Shown here: positions 1 to 18,665 of the stretch, piece by piece | Layout: each line of letters starts with the position of its first letter | Numbering within the stretch: the stretch's first letter is position 1 | NCBI GenBank assembly: GCA_020137815.1 | Contig: CM035352.1 | Coordinates: 7,044,628-7,108,627 of the forward strand | DNA: 64,000 nt | Direction: 5' to 3' | Source: Hormiphora californensis | Taxonomy: Eukaryota > Ctenophora > Tentaculata > Cydippida > Pleurobrachiidae | Position numbers and translations under genes: made by a program | Notes under the pieces: generated by a model | The model's database searches: none | Seen by the model: the letters and a program-made list of their open reading frames with translations, nothing else | Told to the model about the DNA's origin: nothing

Positions 1-518
1 GAGAAAACAAAACGAAAGAGAAACAAACCTGTTCTATGATAGAACGCCTGTTCCTATCAGGTGTGCCTGAGTGGTATACTCTAATGCCCATAGAGAGAGT
101 GTGAAGTCCTCCAGTGGGACTCCATAACGAAGGCGAGATCTCAAGGGAACATGCTCCTGCTGTGCAGTTGAAACTGAAAAAGACAATAGTTAACCCCCTA
201 ATTTACGATCATTATTGACCAATGAGTATTGCAATGGCCCCGGGGCGCTTTCCAGCGCTGTGACCAGTATGTACCTGCCATACGCAAGGCTTGAGACATA
301 TTCTAACTGTGCCACTGATTCTGGGAACCATTCTTGTTGTTTGTCTTTATAAAGGAGCACTCTGTCGGATGTCACTCCAGCAAGGGTTATGTAAATAAGC
401 TTCAGGACTCGTCCTTGCAGGGCCTGTGGATTGATCGAGGGTAAATGGGTTGAAATAAACTAAAAGGTGAGGTACAGATGAGTGAGGTAGAGAACGAGAC
501 AGGCGGAGAAAGATTTTT

Positions 519-601
<83 letters not shown>

Positions 602-809
602 GAGAGACAGAGAGACAGAGAGAGACAGAGAGAGAGAGATGATTGGTATAAGCGCCGCTTTAGTAGCTACTTCATACAGCTCCAGGTGGGGGAGATCACT
701 ACTCCACCGCGCTCCGAGCCGTTATTAATTACTATAAAGGTGTGGGGGGTACTTAGTGAGCCATTACCAAATTGTGGGGGTGTGGTCTCCATAGTAACGT
801 GCCCCGCCA

Positions 810-886
<77 letters not shown>

Positions 887-911
887 ACTCTCTCCCTCTC
901 TCTCTCTCTCT

Positions 912-953
<42 letters not shown>
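519..953. repeat. Opposed (GA)n and (CT)n microsatellites
   Basis: A (GA)n tract (about 519-640) is followed about 170 bases later by a (CT)n tract (about 811-953). The two are complementary and could fold into a long hairpin. The open frames across them encode only Arg-Glu or Leu-Ser repeats and are not genes. I see no gene in 1-1440. Confidence 0.9.
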
Positions 954-955
<2 letters not shown>

Positions 956-1442
956 CACTCTCTCGCTCTTGCTCAGGGCAATTGCGCATGCATGTTATAT
1001 TTGCCTTTGCCGTTAGTTCAACGCGTTAGAGGGCACCTATCTCACTACAAAAAGGCTAGTAGAGATGAGGGAGGGATCAGTGAGACTCAGTCAAAGACCG
1101 AATAGATAAAAGGGAGAGAGAGGGGATTAGTCGAAAAGGATGAGCACAGAGAAAATAAATGAACATATAGAAAATGAAGTTACAAAGCAGTTGGATTTTA
1201 AACTATTTCAAACGCGAGATGATCAATGAAAACCCTACCCGAACCTACGTGTATTGGATAGATGGATAGATCAAGAAGTAGTGCCTCCGTAGCATATAGG
1301 GCTCTGGCAGGACGACCCGGGAGGGATGGTGAGACGTTATCCCCATTACTCTTGCCCCGTGCCCGAGATACCTCAACATGCCACTGGGCCACCGCCCTCA
1401 CCTCTTTTTCACTGAAAACATTTGATATGGTCGTTATAGTAA

Positions 1443-1557
1443 CCTATGTTAACCAATGGTCACCGATGGTAACCAATGGTAAACAATGGTAACTAATGGT
1501 AAACAATGGTAACTAATGGTAAACAATGGTAACTAATGGTCACCAATGGTAACCAAT
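1443..1557 (+). repeat. 10-bp minisatellite
   Basis: About eleven tandem copies of a 10-base unit ending AATGGT, alternating mainly between AAACAATGGT and AACTAATGGT. A related GGTTACC/GGTAAC-rich patch lies at 6499-6585. Confidence 0.8.
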
Positions 1558-1770
1558 ATGGTACTATCTCAAGTTCTGCCACTTACACCCAAAAACAGCT
1601 TACAACGGATTATATACTTACAATTGTGTAACACTTGTTATTTTCAACTCCACTGAGACCTGAACCGTGGTAGTTACTGTCCCAAAGTGACACTTTCTCT
1701 CACTCTCCTCCTTCTCCTCCCCCTTCTCGCAGATCACAGATCCAAACTTTTGTATCACTGTCGCGTTCCG

Positions 1771-3561
1771 CGGCTTATCGGACTTATCTGAAAGAGAAGG
1801 GAGGTATAGTGACTCATAACAATAAATAAATCCATAGAATTAGCCCAATGTGGAATAATCTCGACTGTGGAATAATCTCAGAATAATCATGACGGAGTAT
1901 AACATAAACCCACATCAAAGAGACTAACGACCCGGAATGATGTTTTGTGTGTGTTTCAGACCACACAACTCTCACTATTAGTAGGGACACGTGAATGATA
2001 TGGAAAGTTAGAGGGAAGGAGAAACACTAAAATTAGAAATATTCGGGGCTACTAGAAAAAGCGATGATAGTGGGAGTTTGAAATAATCGAGAGAAGTAGC
2101 GTTAAAGTAAGAGTGGCGCGCCGTGTTTTCTCACAAAACTTAGTGGATGAACGGGGAGTACCACCAGGACCATTGGTACGGTATCGAAAATTTCCAATTC
2201 TGTCTCGTTCATTAGTTATGACGTAATATGTTCATTATTTCAACTTTTATAAAATTGCTTTTCAGAAAAATCCGTGCATCGTGGATTGAAATGGATGGTT
2301 GCATCGTGTTCAGCGTCAAAAAATAGCCGGGGTACCAAATTTTGGTGTCTCTACCTTGTCTGTGACGCGAGATATTGACAAATATAAAAAACAGCCAAAA
2401 TCGGTGAGAGAGAGTTTGTTATCTTTGGGTGCTAGTTGTTTGTGCGCGCCACCCAACTGTAACAAACTCTCTTTCTCTCACTTTGGTCGTTTTTGATAAT
2501 TGTCGATATCTCGCGTCACAGACAAGGTAGAGACACCAAAATTTGGTACCCCGGCTATTTTTTGACGCTGAACACGATGCAAGCATCCATTTCAATCCAC
2601 AATGCATGGATTTTTCTGAAAAGCAATTTTATGAAAGCTTAAATAATGAACATATTACTCAGTCGGCTTATCGGACTTATCTGAAAGAGAGAAGGGAGGT
2701 ATAGCGACTGACTCATGACAATAAATATATCCATAGAACTAGACCAAAATATGACTTGTGGAATTATCTCGACTGTGGAATAATCTCCGAATAATCATGA
2801 CGCGGAGTATAACATAAACCCACATCAAAGGGACTAACGACCCGGGATGATGTTTTGTGTGTGTTTCAGACCACACAATTCTCACTATTAGTAGGGAACA
2901 CGTGAATGATATGGAAAGTTAGAGGGAAGGAGAAACACTAAAATTAGAAATATTCGGGGCTACTAGAAAAAGCGATGATAGTGGCAGTTTGAAATAATCG
3001 AGAGAAGTAGCGTTAAAGTAAGAGTGGCGCGCCGTGTTTTCTCACAAAACTTAGTGGATGAACGGGGAGTACCACCAGGACCATTGGTACGGTATCGAAA
3101 ATTTCCAATTCTGTCTCGTTCATTAGTTATGACGTAATATGTTCATTATTTCAACTTTTATAAAATTGCTTTTCAGAAAAATCCGTGCATCGTGGATTGA
3201 AATGGATGGTTGCATCGTGTTCAGCGTCAAAAAATAGCCGGGGTACCAAATTTTGGTGTCTCTACCTTGTCTGTGACGCGAGATATTGACAAATATAAAA
3301 AACAGCCAAAATCGGTGAGAGAGAGTTTGTTATCTTTGGGTGCTAGTTGTTTGTGCGCGCCACCCAACTGTAACAAACTCTCTTTCTCTCACTTTGGTCG
3401 TTTTTGATAATTGTCGATATCTCGCGTCACAGACAAGGTAGAGACACCAAAATTTGGTACCCCGGCTATTTTTTGACGCTGAACACGATGCAAGCATCCA
3501 TTTCAATCCACAATGCATGGATTTTTCTGAAAAGCAATTTTATGAAAGCTTAAATAATGAA
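1771..3561. repeat. Tandem segmental duplication of about 0.9 kb
   Basis: The block beginning CGGCTTATCGGACTTATCTG at 1771 recurs at 2664. The copies stay collinear with an offset that grows from 893 to 911 bases through small indels. Each copy carries the left part of a foldback element; in copy 1 the element is cut off at about 2658, where copy 2 begins. No coding content is convincing: the identical small open frames at 2299 and 3210 lie inside the foldback. Confidence 0.85.
2106..2658. mobile_element. Truncated copy of a TTAA-flanked foldback element
   Basis: This stretch is nearly identical to 3017-3569 but lacks the final outer part of the right arm. The left end (TTAA then AGTAAG) is intact at 2102-2111. 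It was cut by the tandem duplication breakpoint near 2658. Confidence 0.7.
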
Positions 3562-3686
3562 CATATTACGTCATAACTAATGAACGAGACAGAATTGGAA
3601 ATTTTCGATACCGTACCAATGGTCCTGGTGGTACTCCCCGTTCATCCACTAAGTTTTGTGAGAAAACACGGTGCGCCACCCTTACT
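3017..3686. mobile_element. Complete foldback element with TTAA flanks
   Basis: Long inverted repeat of about 670 bases. The left arm starts TTAA|AGTAAGAGTGGCGC (TTAA at 3013-3016) and the right arm ends with the complement, GCGCCACCCTTACT|TTAA (TTAA at 3687-3690). The arms pair almost to the centre near 3350. A TTAA duplication is typical of piggyBac-superfamily insertions, but these ends are not the classic piggyBac ends. There is no transposase, so it is non-autonomous. Confidence 0.65.
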
Positions 3687-3690
3687 TTAA

Positions 3691-5945
3691 CCCTTTGACG
3701 GCGACAGAGCATATATGCTACAGTCTATTCTAGGCGGCCTGGAAGTCCTTATGTTTTATCTAGGTGGCCCATATTTTGTCACGAGCTAGTTTTAGGAATT
3801 ATGAACCTAAAACCACGTCCAGATCAGCTCAGAAAATCAAGAAAAAAATTTTATAGCCCCTCTAAGGAGGCTAATTTCGGCCTTTTTTTAAAAACATTTC
3901 TCATTTTTTTGTTTTTTGGGGGCACAACTAATCCTTTGAAGGAATAAAAGTGCTCGACATAACCGACCGAATGCAAAAAGCCGCATCAAAAAATATTGAA
4001 AATTGAATGAGTTATTAACATTTAAGGCGCCGTATCATATATGATACTATCGCCCGTAAGGGAATTCTAGTAACAAATCTAAATTGTACAAGTTTGTGGG
4101 TGCTATGGCATAAATTTATGCTTTCATGTGGTATATAGCTACAAGTTCTACAATCGTGAACGGTTTTTACCAGGAAAAGAACCCAAATTAGAGATTTGTA
4201 TCATATATGATACTATCGTCCTAAGGGTAAATTCTCCTAAAACTTACATAATTCGGGCTAGAAAAGGAGCTAACAGACAAATGGGGGCACTAAAATGTGT
4301 AGAATCATCGCATTAGTGGGGGTAGAGCACATATTTAGGTCGCTATCTGGATCCCTAATTGATATAATTGGATGATTAGCTAATTATCTGTCCCGCGTTT
4401 GCTAATTATTCGTGAAACTTTGCTCTGGGAAGGAGTTATGAGACAAATGGGGGCACTAAAATGTGTAGAATCATCAAATTAGTGGGGGTAGAGCACATAT
4501 TTAGGTCGCTATCTGGATCCATAATTGAGATAATTGGATAATTAGCTAATTAGTTGCCCTGGAGCGCTAATAAATGAGACAAGGCGGAGTATACAAGGCA
4601 AGTGAGGGCACTAAAATGTGTAAAATCATCGCCTTAGCGGGGGTAGAGCACATAGCTGAGTTTCTATTCCCACTCCTAATTGAGATAATTGGATAATTAG
4701 CTAATTGACGGTTGCACACCGTCCACTTTTCACCAAATCCCGTGGTTTCTAGGTAATCCTGAGCTCTTTTGCTCAATCTAAGGATCTTCTAACAACCCCT
4801 AACCCCATTTGTATCACCTTTGACTCGTTTTACACAATAGTATAGCACTCGATACAACCATAGGCACTGCCTTCAGCTCTTTAGAACCCTCTTGCTCCAT
4901 CCTAGACCTCTCATACATCCAAGATCCAACTACAATCCTATAGAATTTTTATATCCTATTGCTCCTACAACACGTTCAACCTCTAATATACTACAGTTTC
5001 CCATATTTATTGTTTGGACACACGGTTATAGGGGTTTAGGGATATTAGGGACTGTCAGAAGATCCTTAGATTGAGCAAAAGAGCTCAGGATTACCTAGAA
5101 ACCACGGGATTCGGTGAAAAGTGGACGGTGTGCAACCGTCAATTAGCTAATTATCCAATTATCTCATTTAGGAGTTGGAATAGAAACTCAGCTATGTGCT
5201 CTACCTCCACTAAGGCGATGATTTTACACATTTTAGTGCCCCTACTTGTCTTGGATACTCCACAAAGTCTCATTTATTAGCGCTCCAGGGCAACTAATTA
5301 GCTAATTATCCAATTATCTCAAATATGGATCCAGATAGCGACCTAAATATGTGCTCTACCCCCACTAATGTAATGATTCTACACATTTTAGTGCCCCCAT
5401 TTGTCTCATAACTCCTTCCCAGAGCAAAGTTTCATGAATAATTAGCACGTGCGGGACAGATAATTAGCTAATTATCCAATTATCTCAATTAGGGATCCAG
5501 ATAGCGACCTAAATATGTGCTCTACCCCCACTAATGTGATGATTCTACACATTTTAGTGCCCCCATTTGTCTGTTAGCTCCTTTTCTAGCCGAAATTATG
5601 TATGTTTTAGGAGAATTTACCCTTAGGACGATAGTATCATATATGATACAAATCTCTAATTTGGGTTCTTCTCCTGGTAAAAACCGTTCACGATTGTAGA
5701 ACTTGTAGCTATATACCACATGAAAGCATAAATTTATGCCATAGCACCCACAAACTTGTACAATTTAGATTTGTTACTAGAATTCCCTTACGGGCGATAG
5801 TATCATATATGCTACAGTGGGCCCAGCAAAAACTACATGTCGGAATTACAAATTTCCTTTTCGAGGCGTTTTGTGTTGATAATATCTACTTATAAACGAA
5901 AAATTAGACAATTCTATCGAGCCAATCCTTCTCGCCGTCAAAGGG
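3691..5945. mobile_element. piggyBac-like non-autonomous foldback element
   Basis: Ends are CCCTTTGACGGCGA at 3691 and the exact complement TCGCCGTCAAAGGG at 5932-5945, flanked by TTAA at 3687-3690 and 5946-5949. TTAA duplications with CCCTTTG-type ends are the established signature of piggyBac-superfamily elements. Inside are long inverted arms (about 4050-4800 against 5040-5800), so the open frames at 4128-4316 and 5531-5719 mirror each other and are not genes. No transposase is seen. The left TTAA is shared with the neighbouring foldback, so the two elements abut. The right outer arm is about 200 bases shorter than the left. Confidence 0.8.
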
Positions 5946-6034
5946 TTAAATATTGAAAAACGATTAGACTAAAACAGAAATCTGTTATGTTATTCTGGCG
6001 AAGAGTTGAATTTAATATCCTCTTCTATTTTCCA

Positions 6035-11705
<5,671 letters not shown>

Positions 11706-12103
11706 GACGGAGTGATCTGTGTTATCAATGTACTTGTGTTATCTATCTCCCCAAGAAATGTGAGAGGTTTGGTGGGTGATCTAGAGAGGGCGAGTTGTGA
11801 TGTGATACGTAGGAGTTTCCTCTTATTCTCTCTCATTTTGTCTCTCTGTCTCTCTCATTTTCTCTCTGTCTCTGTCTCTCTCCCCCTCTCTAGTCTCTAC
11901 CTTCAATGAAGGTCCTTCATTAAGTAGCTCCTGGCGTGAATAATAATATACGTTCGTAGAAGAACGATTTAAAACAAGTACGCGTTCATGTTTAATAATG
12001 CTGGCAATACTAGAATATTATACTTTTACTCCAAAGCTAATTTCCTCAATATGCACGGTCTTTATGTTTCGGGGAATAAATGCTTCATTCTTTGCTTGTA
12101 GTT

Positions 12104-12790
12104 GTACGATCTGACCCAGCCGGTTTATCGGGCGAAAGGGTCCATAACTCGGTATATCGGGGACTCAACCATGCCTCCCCTATCTCAAAACCCCACCCAA
12201 ATTACCTTGAGTCAGCTCAACTTCGCTGGTAGTAGGTGCTTGGAAATCAATATCATAAGATCGTCTTCTTCTAGAACTAGAAGTCCCGCAATCATTACTC
12301 ATGTCGATACTCGATCAAGGTGTCGCCCACAGTCTAGTAGATTCGTTTATCTCTTCCTCTCCCCACACACCGACACACCGTGTATGATCTATCACACACC
12401 TGTTAGGGAGTACATGATAAATTAGAAACTGCGTCGAAGTTTAGACCTGCATGTTACTTTCTCTCTCCCACTACATTTATCTGAAATGCCTTCTTTTTGT
12501 TCCCCTAGGTTTATTCTAAACTCGCCACATCCATGAGAACTATAATACCACCTCAGATATCATTTCCATCCGCCATATCATTGCTCACATTTTTTCGGTT
12601 GCCGCCCTGCAGTGCCCCCGTGACTCAGCTTAGTACCCCCCCCCCCCGCTCAGTACCCCCCTGGTCCCCCCACGCTCTACATGAACTCAGCTCAGTATAC
12701 CCCGCCCTAGAGCGGAACGTGTGCGCTTGCAACTCCAAATTAAGGGGAATTATCGACGCGTTTACTAAACAGAAGGACGTGGATAATTGA
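12104..12790 (+). CDS. Possible plus-strand exons, unidentified
   Basis: After a TGCTTGTAG acceptor, a coding-like stretch (12104 to about 12225) ends near a GCTG|GTAGTA donor. A second stretch starts after CCCCTAG near 12510 and stays open to TGA at 12788-12790. Its last 30 or so codons read like a real charged C-terminus (…LERNVCACNSKLRGII…). The middle of the second stretch contains a 13-base C run and may be frame-damaged. No family is recognised; this may be part of the gene that continues at 16 kb, or a separate small gene. Confidence 0.3.
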
Positions 12791-14108
12791 AAACATGCTA
12801 GTAAGCCTGAAATTAGAAAGGAATGTGCTGAAGCGTGGGTCACACATTAATCAATACTTCCACTTGCATTGCATATATGTTACAGGTAAATCTGTTCCCG
12901 CACCAGCTCCCCTATCAGTTATTTGACTCAATGACTCACAATTGATTGCTAACCTAGTTTTGCTAACATTAGTTTACGAAGTTTAAGAAAGTGTTTTCGT
13001 GTATGTGTTAGTTTAGCTTGCTAACCACCATGACCTGTATTATGGCTTTCAGCTAGCTCCCTCTCTCCAGAGACTGTTTAATTTTATGGGGCGCCTATCG
13101 GAGCCTCTTGAAATTGGTACAGACCACTAAAATACTACTTGCGTAATCAATTAAAATAAACAACAGTCTTGTCTTGTTAGACACACACACACATTAGGCA
13201 ATTTAACTAGTCAATTAAATTACCCAATCACTGGCAGGACAAATAAGTTTATTATTGATATCATAACTCCGTTCATGTATCAGTATAGACGATTCGTTAT
13301 TTGCTTGTTAAAAGCGAAACTGATCTTGCCTTTTTTCGGCCATGATAATTTTACCAAAAAATAAAATTAACGATTAGCCCATTTCCGTATTTATTCTGCC
13401 GCTGTTTGGCTTGCAATCAAAGCTTTGTCTCTGCTAACTGTGTGTGGATGAGGGAGGGTAGCAATAATCATAATAGCTACGGGGGAGGAGGTAGCTATTA
13501 TGATTTGATTAATGAACTATCAGTATCGATTGAAAACCGATCTGAATTCCAGAAATACTCTTTCGGCTTGAAAAAAGACAGAGAGTGGGAAGGGAGAAAT
13601 TGGTGAAGAGGGGAGAAAGAAATACAGAGAGAGCGGCTAATTATAATTGTTTTCTCTCAATTTTACATCTGACGTATCTCCCCGACAAGTCGTTTTGCAG
13701 TATTTAGTAATTGCTACTGTTCTCTTATTGACTTGTTAATTTGTTTGGGAACTTTTAATTTGTCAATATCTCGCCAAATGTTTGTTTGTACTTTGAACTT
13801 GTTTAGTAAAACAACAACTGAATATACTTGGTAGAATGTTGCCGTTTGACGATCATACTAATCTAACAATTTTGATATCAGGACCATGCCTACTAAAAAG
13901 ACAGTCCGTTTTCCTGATAAGTTGCTGGCGGGCTTGGGGCCTGCTAGAAGGAACCGCGGTCCAGATCTTCTCCGGCCCCGGCCCATTCCGGGGGCACAAA
14001 GGGTCCGCCGAACAGGATCAATGTAAGTACCTAATAATTGGCCTAATTACCTAATTGTTAGACTAATTACCTAATTATTGGCCTAATTACTTGTTGAGTT
14101 AACAACTA

Positions 14109-14208
14109 CAGTCGGACCCCGATTTACCGGAACCCCGATTTACCGGGAGGATAAATTTCCCCCGATATAGGAAATCATCCCGGTAAATCTAAAATCAGGG
14201 TCCGACTG
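14109..14208. mobile_element. Short hairpin MITE, CAGTCGGACCCCGATTTA ends, TA flanks
   Basis: It starts CAGTCGGACCCCGATTTACC and ends with the complementary GGGTCCGACTG, flanked by TA on both sides (14107-14108, 14209-14210). CAG-type termini with TA duplication fit the pogo/Tigger branch of Tc1/mariner. The same family recurs at 14661-14831 and 24107-24185, and in degenerate form near 48550-48610. Confidence 0.7.
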
Positions 14209-14264
14209 TAATTACCTAGGCTATGTAAGCACCTTTTGTTAATTTGTCACTCCTGAAAAAGAAA

Positions 14265-14924
14265 CCGCCCCTAGTCAGAATATAATTTGTATTTTTTTCG
14301 ATAATACGTATTAAATACGGGCGTGAATACGTATTTAATACGTATTAAATACGTATTATAAGCCTAGAATAAGTAAAGTCAAAAATTTTTGTCGTCGTAG
14401 GAGGTCGTCACTGGTCGCCTTTGATAGGTCTCAATGAGCTGAACAAAGCCCCAAAAGGTCAGACCTCGGCCCCAACCCGTTCAAGAGATATAGGGGGTTT
14501 TCTATTTCCCTCAAAAAATATTTTCCTACCCGTTCCCGCCAAAACCTAAAAACTCTTGTAAATCTTGAACGGGTTGGGGCCGAGGTCTGATCTTTTGGAC
14601 CTTTGTTCAGCTCATTGAGACCTATCAAATGCGACCAGTGACGACCTTCTACGACGACAAGTCGGACCCCGATTTAGGGCCCCCCGATTTAGTGGCTCCC
14701 CGATTTAGGGACAGGATTTTTTTCTCCCGATATAGGAAATTAACATTATTTGACCCCGATTTAGTGGACACCCCGATTTAGTGGACAAGAGCCTTTCCCC
14801 CAAGGGTGTCCCTAAATCGGGGTCCGACTGTACGTATTTAATACGTATTAAATACGTATTCACGCCCGTATTTAATACGTATTATCGAAAAAAAAATACA
14901 TATTATATTCTGACTAGGGGCGGG
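14265..14924. mobile_element. Foldback element with a MITE nested in its right arm
   Basis: CCGCCCCTAGTCAGAATATAA at the left is mirrored by TTATATTCTGACTAGGGGCGG at the right. Inner arms containing TACGTATTTAATACGTATTA and a GGTTGGGGCCGAGG segment also pair. The right arm is interrupted at 14661-14831 by a CAGTCGGACCCC-type MITE, which is therefore younger. Confidence 0.75.
14661..14831. mobile_element. CAGTCGGACCCC-family MITE, nested insertion
   Basis: TCGGACCCCGATTTAG at the left and CTAAATCGGGGTCCGACTG at the right, with several internal CCCCGATTTAGTGG repeats. It splits the right arm of the surrounding foldback (compare the uninterrupted left arm at 14345-14395). Confidence 0.7.
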
Positions 14925-15049
14925 ATGTAGTAAAAATTAGCAAAGAAGAACAATATTCTCGAATATTCATTTCTAAAATTTTAGGCGTTTAACCGAAAAT
15001 TTCTCCGAAAGCTGTTTCGGTTGGTACCCTAAGCTTTTTCCCAAAGAAT

Positions 15050-15739
15050 TCTAGTAAATTTCGGTCAAAACTTGCCGTACTCCGAGTTTTTTAAAAGGGA
15101 GGGGAGGAAGAGGAAGAGAGAGAGAGAGAGGAAAAGGAGAGAGAAGAAAGAGCGAGAAAGCGAAAGAAAGGGGGGAGGGGAGAAAAGAGAGGAAAAAGGG
15201 AGGAGAGACGAGAGAAAAGAGAGATAGTATAAGGAAAAAAGGGTGTTTAAACAAAAACTGTCCCCCAGTTTCCCGGGTTTGTGATAAAACTGAAAAGGGT
15301 TGGGAAAACAGCTTGTGAGTATGTAAAATATTGGGGTATAAGGGAGTGCATTTCTTTTGGAAAATTAATTTTATTTTTATTTCCAATTTAAGTTGTATAC
15401 TATCTATCTAGTAAACATAATATTATTAGTGAAGAGTAATTAAAGGGCCCGCGAGGAACAGTAGTGGGGTAAGATAAAGGGACCCCCACATAATATTATG
15501 TGAAACATGTCTGTTTGTTCATGGGGTGAATAACTACCCGGTAAGAGCTTTTTTAGAGAGAGAAGAGGGGGAGAGGGGAAAAGGAGAAGATATATAAGGG
15601 GAGAGAACGGAAAAAATAGCGATCTAAAAATAAAGGGGTGTTAAGAAGAAAAAGGGGGAGATAGGGAAAATTGAAAAGGGGGGCCAAAAGGGGAAATTTG
15701 TTATTGTGGGGAAAGGGGGGAAAGGGAAAACCCCCTTTT

Positions 15740-15794
<55 letters not shown>

Positions 15795-15830
15795 CTCTCT
15801 CTCTCTCTCTCTCTCTCTCCCTCTCTAAAT
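15050..15830. repeat. Purine/pyrimidine-rich low-complexity stretch
   Basis: GA-rich then CT-rich DNA (pure CT at 15741-15826) with unusually many 3-6 base homopolymer runs. Similar texture occurs at 17000-17920 and 20230-20530. The open frames here are by-products. It may be repeat expansion, poor base calling, or both. Confidence 0.6.
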
Positions 15831-15971
15831 TAGCAATATACATTGTGCAATGTTTCCTGATTTGCTCGTACGTACTTGTGACAGTACCGTTAATTTTCTC
15901 CAATAAGGAGCTGAATTTAGAGACCTCTCATATCAGCTTGTATTGATAGATTTCATATTGTTGCTTATCAT

Positions 15972-16025
15972 TTCCCCCAGCAACTTAAATTGTTCCCCCT
16001 AGCAACTAAAAAGTGCTCCCCCTAG
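15972..16025 (+). repeat. Triplicated splice-acceptor-like segment
   Basis: Three near-copies of a CCCCC(T)AGCAAC unit (CCCCCAGCAACTTAA, CCCCCTAGCAACTAAA, CCCCCTAGCAACAATC) lie immediately before the exon at 16026. Each could act as a 3' splice site; only the last leads straight into the open exon. Confidence 0.6.
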
Positions 16026-18624
16026 CAACAATCTAACTCGAGACATGCTTTATGGTCCACCGCCTCCCTCTTCATTTTCCCGGCACTCATCCCTTTCCAG
16101 TGAATACTACGAGTATGACGCCCTCTCCGCGGTACGAGAGGAGGCAGGGGACGGAGAGGAGCAGGATGGGGTTGTAATGCCAGGTGGCGAGGTACTGGGG
16201 GAGGATGAGGATGAGGGTAGTGAGGAGGAGGATGATGAATATGGGAGACCAAGGGAGTTCTGCTGTTCTATTCACTGGTAAGAAGCGTGTGTGTGTGTGT
16301 GTGTGTTGGGGGGGGGTTGGGGTGGAGGCAAGGGAGTTCTGCTGCTCCATTCACTGGTAAGAAGCGTGTGTGTGTGTGTTGGGGAGGGGGTGGGGTGGAG
16401 GCAAGGGAGTTCTGCTGCTCCATTCACTGGTAAGAAGCATGTGTGTGTGTTTGGGGGGGGGGCAGTAGTATGGGAGACCGAGGGAGTTGTGCTGCTCCAT
16501 TCATTGGTAAGCGTGTGCTTTAGTGCGGGGGGCAGCAGTATGGGAGACCACGGGAGCTATGCTCGTAAGAAGCGTGTGTATTGTGCAACACCTTGTTCAT
16601 TCCATTCAATCCATTCATTCTGCTGGCAGTGTCTGTTGTTTAGTTGAACATGATGATGAGCTTCGTACTAATGTACAAAACTAGGCCAGCCCATTAGGCA
16701 AGAGTATAAAGACCAGATCTTCTTCTTCTACTTCTTGCCCCATATATTATGGGTGGATGCTTGGTTGTCTGTTGTTTCAGGTTTTTAAAGTATTTTAAGG
16801 GTTCATAAAATATTCCCCATGCATTGCCACTTGGGGTTTCTGCTTTTATGATACTATTTCTTACATAGTCCTGGCAAATCCCAAAACCATGATTTCTAAA
16901 CCGCGCACTCTTTCAGTAACTGCCAATATCAATCAATTGTTGCCTTGTTCGACCCTCCCACAACAATCATTTTTCCTATTCTGCTAATTTTAAATAAACC
17001 CCATTTTTTTCCCCGGGTAGGAGATTAATTTATTGCAGTACTCTTATTTGTATAAAATTACAGCCAATTTTGTTTTTATTTATTTTCGCTGCAAGCGAAC
17101 TGATCTTTTAAAAAGGGGTTTTTATTTTTTTTAATTTTGGGAAATTATAAACGCATCAAAAAATTAAAAAAAAAGGGGCGGAGAGAGAGAGAGAGGAGAG
17201 AGAAAAGAAGGAGAGAGAAAAAAGAGAGAAAATTCGTTGAGATAATTCATCTGATAATAAATTCCAAGAGTTGCTCCTTGTTGAATGAGTCCTTCTTAAT
17301 TTACTATAACTCAATATTCGTCCTGATAGTCGTGTGCGCCTTATGAGTTGCACGGTAAATTACTGAGTAATGGCTCCTATCGGTATTATTGCATTCCTAA
17401 ATTCTCTCTCTCTCTCTCTCTCTCTTCTCTTTTTCCCCCTCTCCCTTTTTCCCCCTCTCGCCCTCCCCCTCTCCCCTCTCTCTTTTCTTTTGCTTTTTCC
17501 CCCCCCCCCCCTTACCTTCTTTCCATATTGTTTTTCTTCCTGGTTCCCCTCTTTTCTCGTCGATGGGTGGTTTGTAAACGAAAAAAAGGGGGTTTTAATT
17601 TGGGGAACTCATTTGGGTTTCGCAAAAAAAAAACTTTACCACCTTCCCCCCCTTTTGCAAATCACCTTCACATAAAAAGGGGTTAGAAAAATGAGATGAA
17701 AAGAGAGTGAAGAAAATTTGAAAAAGAAAGGGGGGATATTTTGGGGAAAGGGGGGGGGAGAGAGTCATTTTATATTATTGTTTTAATGAGGTTAGAATTG
17801 AAAGGGGAAATCACTTTTGGGTCTGTTGGGGGAAACACGTTTGGGGAAATTTTAAGGGAAATTTGTTTTGGACGTTTTCACACACACAACACCCCCCATT
17901 TCACAAAACCTTAAAAAAAAACACAATGAACAATTTTAGTGACTAAAATTTCAAATAATTTCAACCTCTATAGAATATGTTTAGCTCTCTCTCACTCTCT
18001 CTCTCTCTCCAGAGATCAATTGCCTGCCTTTTGTTTTTGTTCATCCACAGACAATAAAGAATACCTACCCCTCCAATTTGTATGGCTACCATGTTTTGAC
18101 CTCTTGTTTCGCTATTTCACTAGGGAAATATATGATATAGGCCATGTTTCGACCTCGGATAAGCTCAATTAAAGAGGAAAACTCATTGGAAGCTAGCAGT
18201 ATCACTGATAGGGAAGAAGAGGCTACCACCGATAATTCTGAAGAGGCTACCACCGATAATTCTGAAGAGGCTGATCATGCCGCCGATAAGGAAGAAGAGG
18301 AGGAAGATAATTTCTTACCAAATATAACGCCTACCATACCTTCCATATCTATAGGAACTGTTATTTTGTCGCCTTCTGATCTCGAATTGTCGCCGGAGGA
18401 TGCCATTCTACAGATGAACGAGAGGTGGTAAAAATTAACTTAATTAATTAAGTTAATGAGATTAACTGATTGCATGGGAGTTATGCTGCTGTAGACCGAA
18501 ATATATTTGTTAGTGGGTTTGCGGTGCACAGTGGTATTTTTAGGGGGGATTTGACCTCACACATTCCGACTTGATAAAATCCAAGGAATTCCTTCTCTTG
18601 ACCAGCTGAATTTATTTTAATATC

Positions 18625-18665
<41 letters not shown>

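Larger units (their letters stand above)
12791..15971. other. Gene-poor stretch with nested transposons
   Basis: No convincing exon is visible on either strand. It contains a 16-base-stem hairpin (13462-13504, AATCATAATAGCTAC and its complement around a GGGGGAGGAG loop), the foldback and MITE insertions described separately, and from 15050 a purine-rich, homopolymer-heavy stretch. Confidence 0.6.

Noticed and set aside
4128-5719. Paired small open frames on opposite strands
   Set aside because: Mirror images of the arms of a foldback element; the same explanation covers 2299/3210, 2419/3330, 30281/31093, 44090/44627 and 44208/44518.
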